This document shows positions 32,204-41,866 of a DNA stretch of 56,204 bases, one piece after another (position 1 is the first letter of the stretch; each line of letters opens with the position of its first letter). This stretch comes from a virus. A program made the translations under genes and the position numbers. Where the stretch lies: positions 1-56,204 of IMG/VR virus record IMGVR_UViG_3300049098_000061; one strand, given 5' to 3'. The notes beneath the pieces were generated by a model that was not told where the DNA came from, searched no databases, and saw only the letters and a program-made list of their open reading frames with translations.

Positions 32204-34441
32204 CTATACTTTCTTTTTTAACAATCCCGAGACTGTCTCTGCTATTTGCTTCCTTCCCATTGGCTTACTAACATAGGCACCGATGGAGTCATGAAACAGA
32301 TCCGCAGCATACTTTCCGTTACTACCTAGTCCCGAGCATAGGATTATTCGCACTCCCGGTCTTATCTTCTGAATCTCGTGTACTAAATCTACTCCTGTCA
32401 ATTCTGGCATAGTCAAATCTGTAATTACTAGATCGTACTTTTGTGGTTCGTCCTCGAATGCCTGCAAAGCGCTATAGCTACTGCGGAACTGCTCTACTTT
32501 ATAGTTAAGGCTCGTTAGTATATGAGCCATAGCTTCCAATACAATGTCCTCGTCGTCTACTAATAGTATGTTCTCTCCGTTTCCTGTTGGGATAATCTCA
32601 TCTATTTTACATTCTCGGACTACCGAAGTCGTACTCTCTACAGTTGGTATGTAAACCACGACTCTCGTTCCTTTCCCCTCCTCGCTATATATGTTTAAAT
32701 ATCCTTTGTATCCTTTCACTATTCCGTTAACAGCCGAGAGTCCTATGCCAGATCCTCCATTCTCCTTCTTAGTGGTAAAGTAAGGATCTAATGCTCTATC
32801 GAGTACTTTGGGGGACATACCTTCCCCGTTGTCCTCGACTTCGATTTTTACATACTTCCCTTTAGTTAATCCGTACCTCTCTACTAGTATGGTGTCGTTT
32901 GTAACATCGATGCTGATTGCTCCCTCGTCGTTTGGCATTGCTTGTGCTGCGTTCTTGCATAAGTTCATTAGTATCTGTCTTATAGTAATATCAGTAGCAG
33001 AGACTAGACCTAAGTTCTCGTCCATAGTCATGTGCATCTCTATGCTAGTAGGTACAATAGATCGTAAAAACTCAAAAGTCTCCCTAAGACACCCTTGCAA
33101 ACTTAAAGGAATAGTAGTATTCACGCTTCCCTCATCACGGGTAAATGATTGAATCCTGTGCACTAGCAGACTCGCTGTTTCTGCTGCTCCTAGTATAGAT
33201 ATGATATATCTCCTATTCGGATCATCTTTATCCATATTATACAGAAGTACATCGCAATTTCCAATTACGGGAGTAAGGGCATTATTGAAATCATGTGCAA
33301 TGCCTTCGGCAAAATTTCCGATTGCTTCCATCTTACTAGTCTGTCTCTGCCGCTTTCTTAACTTCTCCAGTTCTATTTCTGCTTTCTTTTTGGCAGTAAG
33401 ATCGTGGATAGCAGTTACTCGTACAGGCTTGCCTTCATACACACTGCTCTTGCCTCGTACCTCCATACAGATTACTCTGCCGTCTTTCCTTAAGCCTCTA
33501 TGCTCGTAAGGTTCCTCCAGTCCTTTGGATAGATTCTCTTTTACTTTCTCCCAATCGTCCTCGTGTACAAATTTCTTTATTGGTTCTCCTATTAAGTCCT
33601 CTCTACTATATCCATAAGTCGTTATCATCTGATCATTAATATCGATTATATGCTCATCGGCGGTTATGGCAATTCCTTCAAATGCTCCATCATAAAAACA
33701 TCTAAATCTATGCTCGCTGTCTTTTAGTTCTTTCTCTACCCTCGCATGGTTCCTGCATATCTCTTTGTATCTTTCATTATCTAGCTCTAGTTTTTCTAGA
33801 ATAGGATTAGTTACTCTGAGAAATACAAATACTCCTATTATTACTAGTAAGAACCCAGGAGCACTCGCCACAATTGCCCCTTTAAAGAATCTCGACTTAA
33901 TGTCATGAGCATGCACTTTTGCTACAATCCCGAGTCCTATCGAATCAACATAAGTATATCCTGCTATGCAATCTTCTCCTAAATAATCTTTTGCCTTTAC
34001 TGCTCCTTCCTTTTTCTGCAAAGCCAACTGCATCGGGATAGCCCACTCGTGTCCAATAGGTATCGAGGCATAGAGTATTGAGCTTCTACTAGATTGACTT
34101 ATCCATTTTATTTCATTGTTTTCAAGTCTCCCTATAGTAACTTCTACAGTAGATTTTTCTCTAGGGTGAGTAGTGGCTTTATTTATTTGAACAATTGTTT
34201 GATGATATATTTGATCCTTCTCCGATAGGTCAGGGTATAGTTTATGTATCTGTGCATGCTCTCTATGGTACTCGACTACGGATTCTATATGTCTTTCGAT
34301 TCTCCTTGCCGTACCCAATAACCACTCCTCCTGTTGCTTGACTTCTTCTATGTAAAACAGATAAGTAGTCAACGAGATCGCAAGGATACAAACTCCCGCC
34401 ATTATTACGGTCAGTCTTATGAAGGCGTAAAAATAATTCAT
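32204..34441 (-). CDS. Hybrid sensor histidine kinase (Cache-like sensor, PAS, HisKA/HATPase, receiver)
   Basis: 745-aa inner-membrane signalling kinase. Two membrane spans (about 8-30 and 188-209) flank a periplasmic region whose end (YLGEDCIAGYTYVDSIGLGIVAKV) looks like a Cache sensor. A PAS domain covers about 240-350 (YSREDLIGEPIKKFVHEDD). The kinase has the H-box AHDFNNALTPVIG (phospho-acceptor H383), N-box LMNLCKNAAQAM (N497), DNGEGM (537-542), PYFTTK and GGSGIGLSAV. The C-terminal receiver (about 622-745) has DDE (629-631), phospho-acceptor D675 in ITDLTMPELTG, and K726. All catalytic residues look intact. It lies in the middle of the tail-fibre operon, a surprising place; it probably came from a bacterial host and may rewire host signalling. 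Confidence 0.93.
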   Translation of the reverse strand: MNYFYAFIRLTVIMAGVCILAISLTTYLFYIEEVKQQEEWLLGTARRIERHIESVVEYHREHAQIHKLYPDLSEKDQIYHQTIVQINKATTHPREKSTVEVTIGRLENNEIKWISQSSRSSILYASIPIGHEWAIPMQLALQKKEGAVKAKDYLGEDCIAGYTYVDSIGLGIVAKVHAHDIKSRFFKGAIVASAPGFLLVIIGVFVFLRVTNPILEKLELDNERYKEICRNHARVEKELKDSEHRFRCFYDGAFEGIAITADEHIIDINDQMITTYGYSREDLIGEPIKKFVHEDDWEKVKENLSKGLEEPYEHRGLRKDGRVICMEVRGKSSVYEGKPVRVTAIHDLTAKKKAEIELEKLRKRQRQTSKMEAIGNFAEGIAHDFNNALTPVIGNCDVLLYNMDKDDPNRRYIISILGAAETASLLVHRIQSFTRDEGSVNTTIPLSLQGCLRETFEFLRSIVPTSIEMHMTMDENLGLVSATDITIRQILMNLCKNAAQAMPNDEGAISIDVTNDTILVERYGLTKGKYVKIEVEDNGEGMSPKVLDRALDPYFTTKKENGGSGIGLSAVNGIVKGYKGYLNIYSEEGKGTRVVVYIPTVESTTSVVRECKIDEIIPTGNGENILLVDDEDIVLEAMAHILTSLNYKVEQFRSSYSALQAFEDEPQKYDLVITDLTMPELTGVDLVHEIQKIRPGVRIILCSGLGSNGKYAADLFHDSIGAYVSKPMGRKQIAETVSGLLKKKV

Positions 34442-34851
34442 TTAGTTCCATTGCTATTTACTTCCCTATTATGCTTAAGAAGTAAGTTATATATTTCTTT
34501 TTGAGATTGCCTTATCTCTCTAAGTCCTGATGCCATGTCACTACGGAGTCCACTTATCTTCTCGCTATAGTCCATCTGGATCATCTCTAGTCTGTGATCG
34601 TAAATAGCATCTTTCTGAATTTGGTCATTTACGTGCTTGACAAAAGACTCCTCATACCTCGCTGAGATTCCATAAGTTAAGTGGGTAACGTATACTCCCC
34701 ACGATATTATTCCACCTACTCCTATACTTATAGCTATAGGTACTAGTAAATTCATCCAGTACCTTTTTCTTTTCTCTCTCATACGTCTGTCGATATTTTG
34801 TCTCCGCTTTGCTTCTCGACGTTCTTCGTCTCCGTCCCACTCCTCTCTCAT
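34438..34851 (-). CDS. Membrane-anchored coiled-coil protein
   Basis: 137 aa. A strongly basic N-terminus (REAKRRQNIDRRMREKRKRY) precedes one membrane span (LLVPIAISIGVGGIISWGVYV, about 34-56) and a long charged helix (DHRLEMIQMDYSEKISGLRSD, IRQSQKEIYNLLLKH). The positive-inside rule puts the N-terminus in the cytoplasm and the helix in the periplasm, as in i-spanins or some holins. It overlaps the histidine kinase start in a 4-bp junction, so it might alternatively be an accessory to the kinase. Confidence 0.7.
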   Translation of the reverse strand: MREEWDGDEERREAKRRQNIDRRMREKRKRYWMNLLVPIAISIGVGGIISWGVYVTHLTYGISARYEESFVKHVNDQIQKDAIYDHRLEMIQMDYSEKISGLRSDMASGLREIRQSQKEIYNLLLKHNREVNSNGTK

Positions 34852-34852
34852 A

Positions 34853-36688
34853 CTACTCCTCCTCAGTAGACGATATAGCTCTCCATACTCCTCGTCTGAG
34901 CATATACGTTCCTGCTACTGTTCTTTTACTATTATTTTTTACTATCTTCCACTCGTCTCCGGTCAACATTGTTTCGTCGAGTATTATATTAGGCACAGGA
35001 GGACTTACATCCTCCATACTATACGCACCAAGACTATTGAACAAAGCCGCCCGAGTAGCTTCAAACCATGATCTAGGCTGTATCTTACTCGCTATCCTTA
35101 CTTCTCCGATAGCACAATCATACCAAGCATTGCCCCTACCTCCGATAGTTATTCCGTAATCAATAGCACTTCCACAAGTAGATACCCCGTCCGATACTCT
35201 CTCCCACGTATCGTCAAGGAAGTTTTCATTACGCATCCAGCCTACTCCTGTATTATAAAAACCTGAGTATTGACAAGCTGCATAGTGCCACGCTTCTTCG
35301 GTAAATAATAGACCGGTAGTATAATCGGCCAAATCCCAAGCGGAGACTGCTCCGTCCATATATGTTCCGAGGTATCCAGTAGCACTGATACGAAATGCTG
35401 CTCTAGCAGTACTAGAGTTATAATATAGGTGCTGAATCATTCCATTGTAAGTAGTTATATCATCTGGCCTGATGAGGCACTCCATACTCCACCACTTGTC
35501 TCCTTGCATGTTCCAAGCACCGTCATTATTGTCAAAGAATATCCAATCGTTTGACCCGTCGAAGTCTATCGCCTGACTTCCTGGGATATTTCCTTCAATC
35601 AAATCCTCCTCTAGCATAGTCCCTTGAGGAGTACCGTCTACCGTACCTGTACTGTCTATAATACAGTCTGCACCCCCACTAGGATCATTCGACAAATGCC
35701 ATACATGCTCATAGTTACTCTCCCATACGCTGATCCCGACTGTACTAGCTGGCAATCCCACATACTGAGTATTGTCCGAGGCTGCTTCATCGTAGTAAAC
35801 AAATAATTCCGTGTCCTCCGTACAACTCACATAAGGCAACTTCACCCACAAACGGGCATACCCGTTGGTATTATCCCATCTGTCTACTTCCACTGGAACT
35901 TGAGTAAGACCATCTCCTGTAGTCACCGCAATCTTTAGGTAACTACTTCCTATCGTATCGAAAATGTCGGTACAGTCTGTAGCCCCTGTTCCTGACGAGC
36001 TAGTTAGATTCACAAGGTAAGGATAATCATACAAGTCTGCTCGTATGTCAGAACTAGCTATTATTACCTTTACTCGCTTATTGTATCCTGCCATTATCTC
36101 CGATATAGGAGTAGGCACTACACTTAGTACTACTATTCCAGATACCCCGTAGGAACTCCCAGTATATTGTATTGTTGCACTTATCGGATCAGTACTTCCA
36201 GGATCGTAGTAGTACATATCCACATCAGTTTGTTTGCCTACATGCGTCCAACCGGCTGGAGGAGTTTGTACTACTGCTGCTGCGTCTTGATAAAACATTG
36301 CTACTACTCGATCGTATACTGTCAGTGGGGTTACTTCTGGAGTAGTATACGAGGAAGCGTTATGAGTCTGCGCTCCCCACATACCAGAGTCAGATGGTTT
36401 TACCCATGCTCCTCCGGTCTTTCTAAATGCGGCTAAAATAGCTTGTTGACAGTACTCTTGACAGCTATGAGTAATCGAGCCATCGTCACAGGCTATTCTC
36501 CATGCTAGTCGCTGCCACGAAGTCGAACCACTAGTCCTAATATCGATATTAGTGAAAGCCTCTGGAAGTCTAGCACTAGCAGTACCACCGTAGGCTCCTT
36601 GCCATAAAAGCATATCTCCGTCCTGCAAATCTGTTGGGGCAGCGGCACTGTAGCTTCCAGACGAGTAGTTTACAAAACTGATACCCAT
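34853..36688 (-). CDS. Tail fibre/receptor-binding protein with DUF2341 and LamG-like domains
   Basis: 611 aa. N-terminal about 190 residues resemble a phage attachment sandwich (DLQDGDMLLWQGAYGG, VVAMFYQDAAAVVQTPPAGWTHVG). Residues about 205-310 match the DUF2341 pattern (YKRKITIDxxxV-type: YNKRVKVIIASSDI, YPYLVNLTS, ELFVYYDE). Residues about 325-550 form a LamG/concanavalin domain (HVWHLSNDPSG, AIDFDGSNDWIFF, MECLIRP, GEVRIASKIQPRSW). Such domains bind surface glycans. It is the first appendage gene downstream of the paralogous poly-Thr pair. No C-terminal tag. Confidence 0.78.
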   Translation of the reverse strand: MGISFVNYSSGSYSAAAPTDLQDGDMLLWQGAYGGTASARLPEAFTNIDIRTSGSTSWQRLAWRIACDDGSITHSCQEYCQQAILAAFRKTGGAWVKPSDSGMWGAQTHNASSYTTPEVTPLTVYDRVVAMFYQDAAAVVQTPPAGWTHVGKQTDVDMYYYDPGSTDPISATIQYTGSSYGVSGIVVLSVVPTPISEIMAGYNKRVKVIIASSDIRADLYDYPYLVNLTSSSGTGATDCTDIFDTIGSSYLKIAVTTGDGLTQVPVEVDRWDNTNGYARLWVKLPYVSCTEDTELFVYYDEAASDNTQYVGLPASTVGISVWESNYEHVWHLSNDPSGGADCIIDSTGTVDGTPQGTMLEEDLIEGNIPGSQAIDFDGSNDWIFFDNNDGAWNMQGDKWWSMECLIRPDDITTYNGMIQHLYYNSSTARAAFRISATGYLGTYMDGAVSAWDLADYTTGLLFTEEAWHYAACQYSGFYNTGVGWMRNENFLDDTWERVSDGVSTCGSAIDYGITIGGRGNAWYDCAIGEVRIASKIQPRSWFEATRAALFNSLGAYSMEDVSPPVPNIILDETMLTGDEWKIVKNNSKRTVAGTYMLRRGVWRAISSTEEE

Positions 36689-36702
36689 TTACTTATTACT
36701 CC

Positions 36703-37281
36703 TTAAACAGTTGTGGTCGTAGTACTAGTAGTCGTAGTTGTCGTCGTAGTTGTCGTTGTTGTTGTTGCAATCTTCATTAATATCGTACCGTCTTCATATC
36801 CTACAGGAGACGGTAAGTCTCCATATGTGAAATGAATCGGGGAAGTCTCTCGACATAATACGAACATGCTCGTACTCGACAAAACAACTCCCATTGTTTG
36901 AGCGAATGCCAATGGTCTGGTTTCTACTAGCGCTCCCGCCGTAGCGTCACTGACATATATTTTCTCTCCCTCCTCGCCAGTGAATGACCATGTGTCTACC
37001 GTCAACGGGCCTATTCTCTGTATCCGTATAATGTCATCAGCATTTCCTGCTTCTACTGCTATACCTCGACTTGGCTCCATCCCTACTGCTGCTTTGCCCT
37101 TCCAGTACTTACCATCCGATTTGAGGTAGACCGCCTCCCCTTTTGCTACAGTCTCCCCTAGCGTCACTCTTAAGCGAGTATGGAGATGCTCGTCAATATC
37201 CTCTATGCTACTCTTTAAAATGTCATTCCATCCAGTGAGTGATAACTCTACTAGTGGCAGATCATATTTTAATGAAGTCAT
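36703..37281 (-). CDS. Virion protein, paralogue of the next gene, with poly-Thr-Val C-terminus
   Basis: 192 aa. The body (TLGETVAKGEAVYLKSDGKYW, RGIAVEAGNADDIIRI, GEKIYVSDATAGALV) is a beta domain recurring in many phage tail and decoration proteins. It is clearly a tandem duplicate of the 37.3-37.9-kb protein (shared LKYDxxLVELSxxGW, SIEDID, VYLKSDGKYWKxKA, FAQTMGxVLS). It ends in 12 Thr, one Ser, 5 Thr and Val. Probably a decoration or fibre-base protein. Confidence 0.75.
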   Translation of the reverse strand: MTSLKYDLPLVELSLTGWNDILKSSIEDIDEHLHTRLRVTLGETVAKGEAVYLKSDGKYWKGKAAVGMEPSRGIAVEAGNADDIIRIQRIGPLTVDTWSFTGEEGEKIYVSDATAGALVETRPLAFAQTMGVVLSSTSMFVLCRETSPIHFTYGDLPSPVGYEDGTILMKIATTTTTTTTTTTTTSTTTTTV

Positions 37282-37290
37282 ACTCTCACC

Positions 37291-37914
37291 TTAAACCGTT
37301 GTGGTCGTCGTCGTTGTAGTCGTTGTTGTGGTGGTAGTAGTCGTTGTGGTAGTAGTCGTTGTTGTAGTAGTCGTGGTCGTTGTTGTGGTAGTAGTCAACA
37401 ACCTGATATATACTGATCCTTCTGGATACCCCGTTGGGTCAGGAGGAGAAGCAGTAAACCCCATATGAAATGGAGAAGTCTCTCTAGTCAATAAATATAC
37501 AAAGTTCTTTGACAAGACATACCCCATAGTCTGAGCAAATCCAAATGGTCTGCTGGTAGTTAATGCCCCTGCTACGTCCTCGGATAAATATACTTTCTTT
37601 CCTATACTACCTGACCAATCCCACGAGAAGTCTCTTACCTGTCCAATTCTCCTGATACGAATCTCGTCATCAGCATCTCCGTTATCTACAGCGAGTCCTC
37701 TAGCTGGATTCATAGACACTACTGCTTTAGCCTTCCAGTACTTGCCGTCTGATTTTAAATACACTGCATCATTTTTTGATACAGACTCTCCTAAAGTACC
37801 GAGGAACACAGGATGCATGTGGTAATCTATGTCCTCGATACTACCTTTGAGAACTTGCTCCCATCCTCCGATAGATAGCTCGACTAAATCTATATCGTAC
37901 TTCAATGTAGGCAT
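37291..37914 (-). CDS. Virion protein, tandem paralogue, with 33-residue poly-Thr-Val C-terminus
   Basis: 207 aa. Same domain as the neighbour (SLTLGES-type strand TLGESVSKNDAVYLKSDGKY, KVYLSEDVAGALTTSRP, FGFAQTMGYVLSK). After YIRLL the protein is 33 consecutive Thr and a final Val, the longest copy of the tag seen here. All four Thr codons are used, so the run is not a pure DNA repeat. It directly follows the tail hub gene. Likely exposed on the virion; function of the tail unknown. Confidence 0.78.
   Translation of the reverse strand: MPTLKYDIDLVELSIGGWEQVLKGSIEDIDYHMHPVFLGTLGESVSKNDAVYLKSDGKYWKAKAVVSMNPARGLAVDNGDADDEIRIRRIGQVRDFSWDWSGSIGKKVYLSEDVAGALTTSRPFGFAQTMGYVLSKNFVYLLTRETSPFHMGFTASPPDPTGYPEGSVYIRLLTTTTTTTTTTTTTTTTTTTTTTTTTTTTTTTTTV
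37297..37395 (-). repeat. 33 consecutive Thr codons (ACN repeat)
   Basis: 99 bases of uninterrupted ACN codons in frame, mixing ACA, ACC, ACG and ACT, followed by GTT TAA. The third base is diversified while the first two are constant, which points to protein-level constraint or an old expansion with synonymous drift. Confidence 0.95.
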
Positions 37915-37918
37915 AGGC

Positions 37919-40900
37919 TTAAACCGTTGTTGTAGTGGTGGAGCCTGTTACTGTTGTGCTAGTAGTTGTAACCGTTGTAGTTGTCGTGGTGGACGAGATC
38001 CTCTCCACTACTAGCGTTCTCGAATGTATGTTGTCGTATCTTACTCCGGTATCGCTTTTATAGTTATCGACTTGGAAAGTCAATTCATCTTCTAGTGATC
38101 CATTATCTGACTCGTTCATTGTCTGACTATATTCCCAATTATAGGCAGACAATGAAGTCGCAGTCCTAACCGTTGTTCCTACTGCATTTTTTACTACTAC
38201 CTCAAAATATCCTTCGTGAGTCGGAGACGCATCAATTACTTCGTCTGGATTATTTATACCGGCATCGACTCCTCGTACTCGCGGACTCCATGTTAAGTAA
38301 ATGTCTTTGCCGTATACAGGATGTCCCCCTTTCCCACTAGCTCTAAAATTCTCGACTACATAAGGGGCAAACGCTCTGCCTACTATCGTATAGCTAATTG
38401 CAGTAGCCTCCGATAGCTCTCCAATGAAGTGCTCGTTATACGGAATGTACTTGAAGTAAAGGACAGCTCCTTTTACAAATGCAGTATCTCGTAGTAACTT
38501 TAGGGATGTAGTGCCTACGTGCCAAAAATCCTCATCTGCTGCCCACGTTTGTCTTATACTATCAAATCTCCCTCTACTCAGATTACTTATCTCGTACCTT
38601 CCTTCGGTTACTGCATCGGGAGTTATAGTTTCAAAATTTAATATTTCCGTTCCGAGTAGAGATAGATTGCCATTGTTCAGCATCTCCGTCCTAGTTATAG
38701 TCTCTATCTCGCTAAAGTCATCGTCAAAGCTAGCGTCTATTTCAAAGGTTAACTCCTTCTCTAAAGTAAGGGCTTGTACGTTAAGCTCCGCTACTAGTGT
38801 GCCGTGACTTGCATAATAGGTGGCGTCATCGAGATAGCTATAGCTTGTACCTCCATCGATACTCATCCATATCTCGTACCCGACTTCGGTTCCTTTCTTT
38901 CTTCCTGCCAGTGGAATTAATACTATCTCCTCGCCTACCAGAGAGTACGGAGCCTCGATAATATCCATCTCCGTTAGTACATCTAGTCCAAAGTCTCTTG
39001 CCGATCCTTCTGTAGTAACCGCAGCTAGAGTAGCAGAAGAAGTCACATAATCAGGCTCCTCCATAAAGCTGATGGTAATATCCTCTTTGTTAATATCGCC
39101 TTCGCCTATATTCATTGCTCGGCATACCATATTGCTTATGTTATGTTCCGAGTCTGATAGACGAAACAAATCTCCTACTTCATACTTAAATGCGTTACGG
39201 TTTACTGTTGCGTTACCCTCGGCAAACGGGTATGCTGCTCTCCTCGCTGCTCGGTCTGCTGCCCAATTTGCGTTCTCCTTTGTCCCATACATCATTAACT
39301 GCACAGAGCGAGTCACTGCTCTACCGTGGATCTCCGCTGTGCCTCTATCGTCTGCGGTTACTGCCGATCTTCTGATATTTAACGCAGTCTGAGGAACTAG
39401 AGTAGTACAGTAATTATCGTCCCCAGTAAAAGTGACCGAGTATACCTCGGTGTGGATAGCTGATTGATTGCACTCAACACTTGACCACTCGTAAAACTCG
39501 AATACTAGGTCTTTGTCGCAAGTGTATGCAGATTCTCTCCACGATGATCCTCCTACACTAGTGTACATGGTAGAGCCTACTCGTCTCAAACCATAAGTAA
39601 ATTGAGCAGTCTGCTGTTTTTGATTGGTCAGCATTATCCACGTTCCTGCTTGAATATCCCAATGATTCGTAAAGGGAGCAGGAATGTAAGTACCCGGCTT
39701 TCTACTCAGCCCGACTGCCCACCCATCCATAGTACTTAAGTCCCATACTACTATTACTCCTCGTGTCTCTTGTGTCTGATTATCACTTCGACCGTTATCA
39801 ATACCTCTATGATTACAGGTTATGCTAAAATCTCCTTCTAGAGTTATATTAGATCGTAGTCTAGCTACCTGCTCCACTCCTACTGGACTAGCGTCCAAAT
39901 AAACACTGAGCGCACCTTGGAAGTATCCATTTAAAGCAGTCTCGTCCCCCTCCTCGATTATAGTCCATTTATTAACATCCGGTGGATCTCCGTCGTCTCC
40001 ATAGAACGAGTCGCTATATGCCGATGCATCATAGCAGATCATACCACTAGTAGCTACGGGAGCATAGAAAGGCTCGGCACTACAGTCTATAGTTGCTGTA
40101 GTTACTCCACTTCCTGATGGAATAGTGCTGAATTGATAACTAGCGTAAACATGACGAGGTGATTCATAACTAGCGCTCCAATCTCCCGAATCCTCAGTAC
40201 CGTCCTCGGCGTTCATCCATCCACTGCCTTTATTGAATCCGAAGGTAAAGTAAATCCAACTAGGGAGATTTCTTTTTCTAGTTAGCCTCAACCATATTGG
40301 GAAGTCGTCTTCGTCTAGCTCGTACTCGTCGGAGATTAGGTTCTTTGACTTATGGTATATTGTTATTCTATCGTTTCTGTAAAGTCTAATGCAAGTATAC
40401 ACATAAAAATCACTCTCCGCTGACCATTTAGTATCTGCAAATCCAAATCTGAATACGTCTATATAATCGGTGTCGTTAGTTCCTGCCGAGGAGATAGTAG
40501 CAAAATCGACTCTAGTACTTATCGTAAAATCAGCAACATTATAGGTATCCTCCATACACCAAAGGCTATTTACTCTGTGTTGCTCATACTCGCTACCTAC
40601 TATTAGCGCTCCTGCCCATGTCAATCCTGCTGCGGTCACTGTAGGAACATTACTCCCATCAGTATCACTTATGCCTTCCGCAAACATTACTACCCATTTC
40701 TCGGTATCGGGAGTACCAGTGTACTCGAAGGTATCTTCTGGATCATACTCTCCGGTAACTGCTACTACTCCCGCGTCCATGTCGTAGCGCTCGTGGTGCT
40801 GTACTTGTACCTCGTTTGCTACTTCCGTCCATCCCTTACGTTCAAAGGCTAGTGGTTCCGTGAAGTCATCTTGAGTAATGGAGGGGAGGCTACTTATGTC

Positions 40901-41866
40901 CTCGTATGCTCGCAATGCATGGAGATGGAACTTACCGTCTATACCATATCGAAGTACTGCTCCTGCGTGTGTTAAGACACTCTCTATGGTTCTCAATGCT
41001 CCCTCTTGCCTTGACAAGAGCATGCTTAAACCATGCTGCTCATACTCGCCCGTAAATAAGTCTGCGAAGGTAGAAAAACTCTCCTCGTTTACCCAAGTAG
41101 TAGGAAAGCCTACATACTGATGGTGAGTAAGAACGTGATAAATAGCATGTGCGGGGTTGTAGTCATACGTACCTATAGACTCGGAGAAGTTAAAGGCGTA
41201 GGAAGGACGCTTAGTCAATACAAACCTTATTCTAGGAGCACGATTATAACTACCTATAAAGCAGTCATCAAAGAAAGCATAACACAGACCTCGATACGTT
41301 GGAGTAACACTAGTTCCCTCCTCTGCTGCCATTACGCTATTTTGTGTCTGATCATTAGTACCGAAGTAGAGAGTCATACTCCCCATACCTTCTAGAGTAA
41401 TTGTCTCCTCGCCGCCACTTTCAGGTTTGTTTAACTCTCCAGACCATACTACCTCCTCGTCTCGCAGCACAGTCCACAGAGTATCAAGTTCTCCTAGTAT
41501 TATACCTTGCGCCCATGATAGGTAGTACTCGTATCCAACAGTTACCTTTTTAGACTTGCCTCCTCCTTTGCCACCTCCTTGCTTTTCCTTGATAGCTTTA
41601 GTTCTCGCTTTACCGTACCAAAAGATATGACCTATCACTCTACTAGTTCCTAGTAGATCGAATACAGCCATTCCCTCCTCGATTGTAGGAACGTCTAGTT
41701 CATGCATCTGAGGAGTACCGGGACTCGGCATATCAGAAGTAGCAGGATCAATATAAGTACCCGCTGCATACCCTAGTGCTGCTCCCATCAAAATAAATCC
41801 AGCACCACCGGTGAAGTAGCCTGCTACTGCTCCTACAACTCCTAATACTATTTGTCCTGTAGTCAT
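37919..41866 (-). CDS. Large tail hub/host-specificity protein (gene-transfer-agent gp15-like)
   Basis: 1315 aa. N-terminal Gly/Ala-rich hydrophobic segment (GVVGAVAGYFTGGAGFILMGAALGYAAGTY in part) then conserved-looking blocks: PTIEEGMAVFDLLGTSR, YYLSWAQGIILGELD, YALYHVLTHH-type AHAIYHVLTHHQYVGFP. These are typical of the 'megatron' tail-tip hub after an NlpC/P60 gene. Later parts carry beta sandwiches, and the C-terminus an FN3-like domain (YFEVVVKNAVGTTVRTATSL). It ends with three poly-Thr units in succession, each closed by Val (TTTTTTV, TTTSTTV, TGSTTTTTV). Receptor contact and DNA channel opening are the expected roles. Confidence 0.82.
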   Translation of the reverse strand: MTTGQIVLGVVGAVAGYFTGGAGFILMGAALGYAAGTYIDPATSDMPSPGTPQMHELDVPTIEEGMAVFDLLGTSRVIGHIFWYGKARTKAIKEKQGGGKGGGKSKKVTVGYEYYLSWAQGIILGELDTLWTVLRDEEVVWSGELNKPESGGEETITLEGMGSMTLYFGTNDQTQNSVMAAEEGTSVTPTYRGLCYAFFDDCFIGSYNRAPRIRFVLTKRPSYAFNFSESIGTYDYNPAHAIYHVLTHHQYVGFPTTWVNEESFSTFADLFTGEYEQHGLSMLLSRQEGALRTIESVLTHAGAVLRYGIDGKFHLHALRAYEDISSLPSITQDDFTEPLAFERKGWTEVANEVQVQHHERYDMDAGVVAVTGEYDPEDTFEYTGTPDTEKWVVMFAEGISDTDGSNVPTVTAAGLTWAGALIVGSEYEQHRVNSLWCMEDTYNVADFTISTRVDFATISSAGTNDTDYIDVFRFGFADTKWSAESDFYVYTCIRLYRNDRITIYHKSKNLISDEYELDEDDFPIWLRLTRKRNLPSWIYFTFGFNKGSGWMNAEDGTEDSGDWSASYESPRHVYASYQFSTIPSGSGVTTATIDCSAEPFYAPVATSGMICYDASAYSDSFYGDDGDPPDVNKWTIIEEGDETALNGYFQGALSVYLDASPVGVEQVARLRSNITLEGDFSITCNHRGIDNGRSDNQTQETRGVIVVWDLSTMDGWAVGLSRKPGTYIPAPFTNHWDIQAGTWIMLTNQKQQTAQFTYGLRRVGSTMYTSVGGSSWRESAYTCDKDLVFEFYEWSSVECNQSAIHTEVYSVTFTGDDNYCTTLVPQTALNIRRSAVTADDRGTAEIHGRAVTRSVQLMMYGTKENANWAADRAARRAAYPFAEGNATVNRNAFKYEVGDLFRLSDSEHNISNMVCRAMNIGEGDINKEDITISFMEEPDYVTSSATLAAVTTEGSARDFGLDVLTEMDIIEAPYSLVGEEIVLIPLAGRKKGTEVGYEIWMSIDGGTSYSYLDDATYYASHGTLVAELNVQALTLEKELTFEIDASFDDDFSEIETITRTEMLNNGNLSLLGTEILNFETITPDAVTEGRYEISNLSRGRFDSIRQTWAADEDFWHVGTTSLKLLRDTAFVKGAVLYFKYIPYNEHFIGELSEATAISYTIVGRAFAPYVVENFRASGKGGHPVYGKDIYLTWSPRVRGVDAGINNPDEVIDASPTHEGYFEVVVKNAVGTTVRTATSLSAYNWEYSQTMNESDNGSLEDELTFQVDNYKSDTGVRYDNIHSRTLVVERISSTTTTTTVTTTSTTVTGSTTTTTV

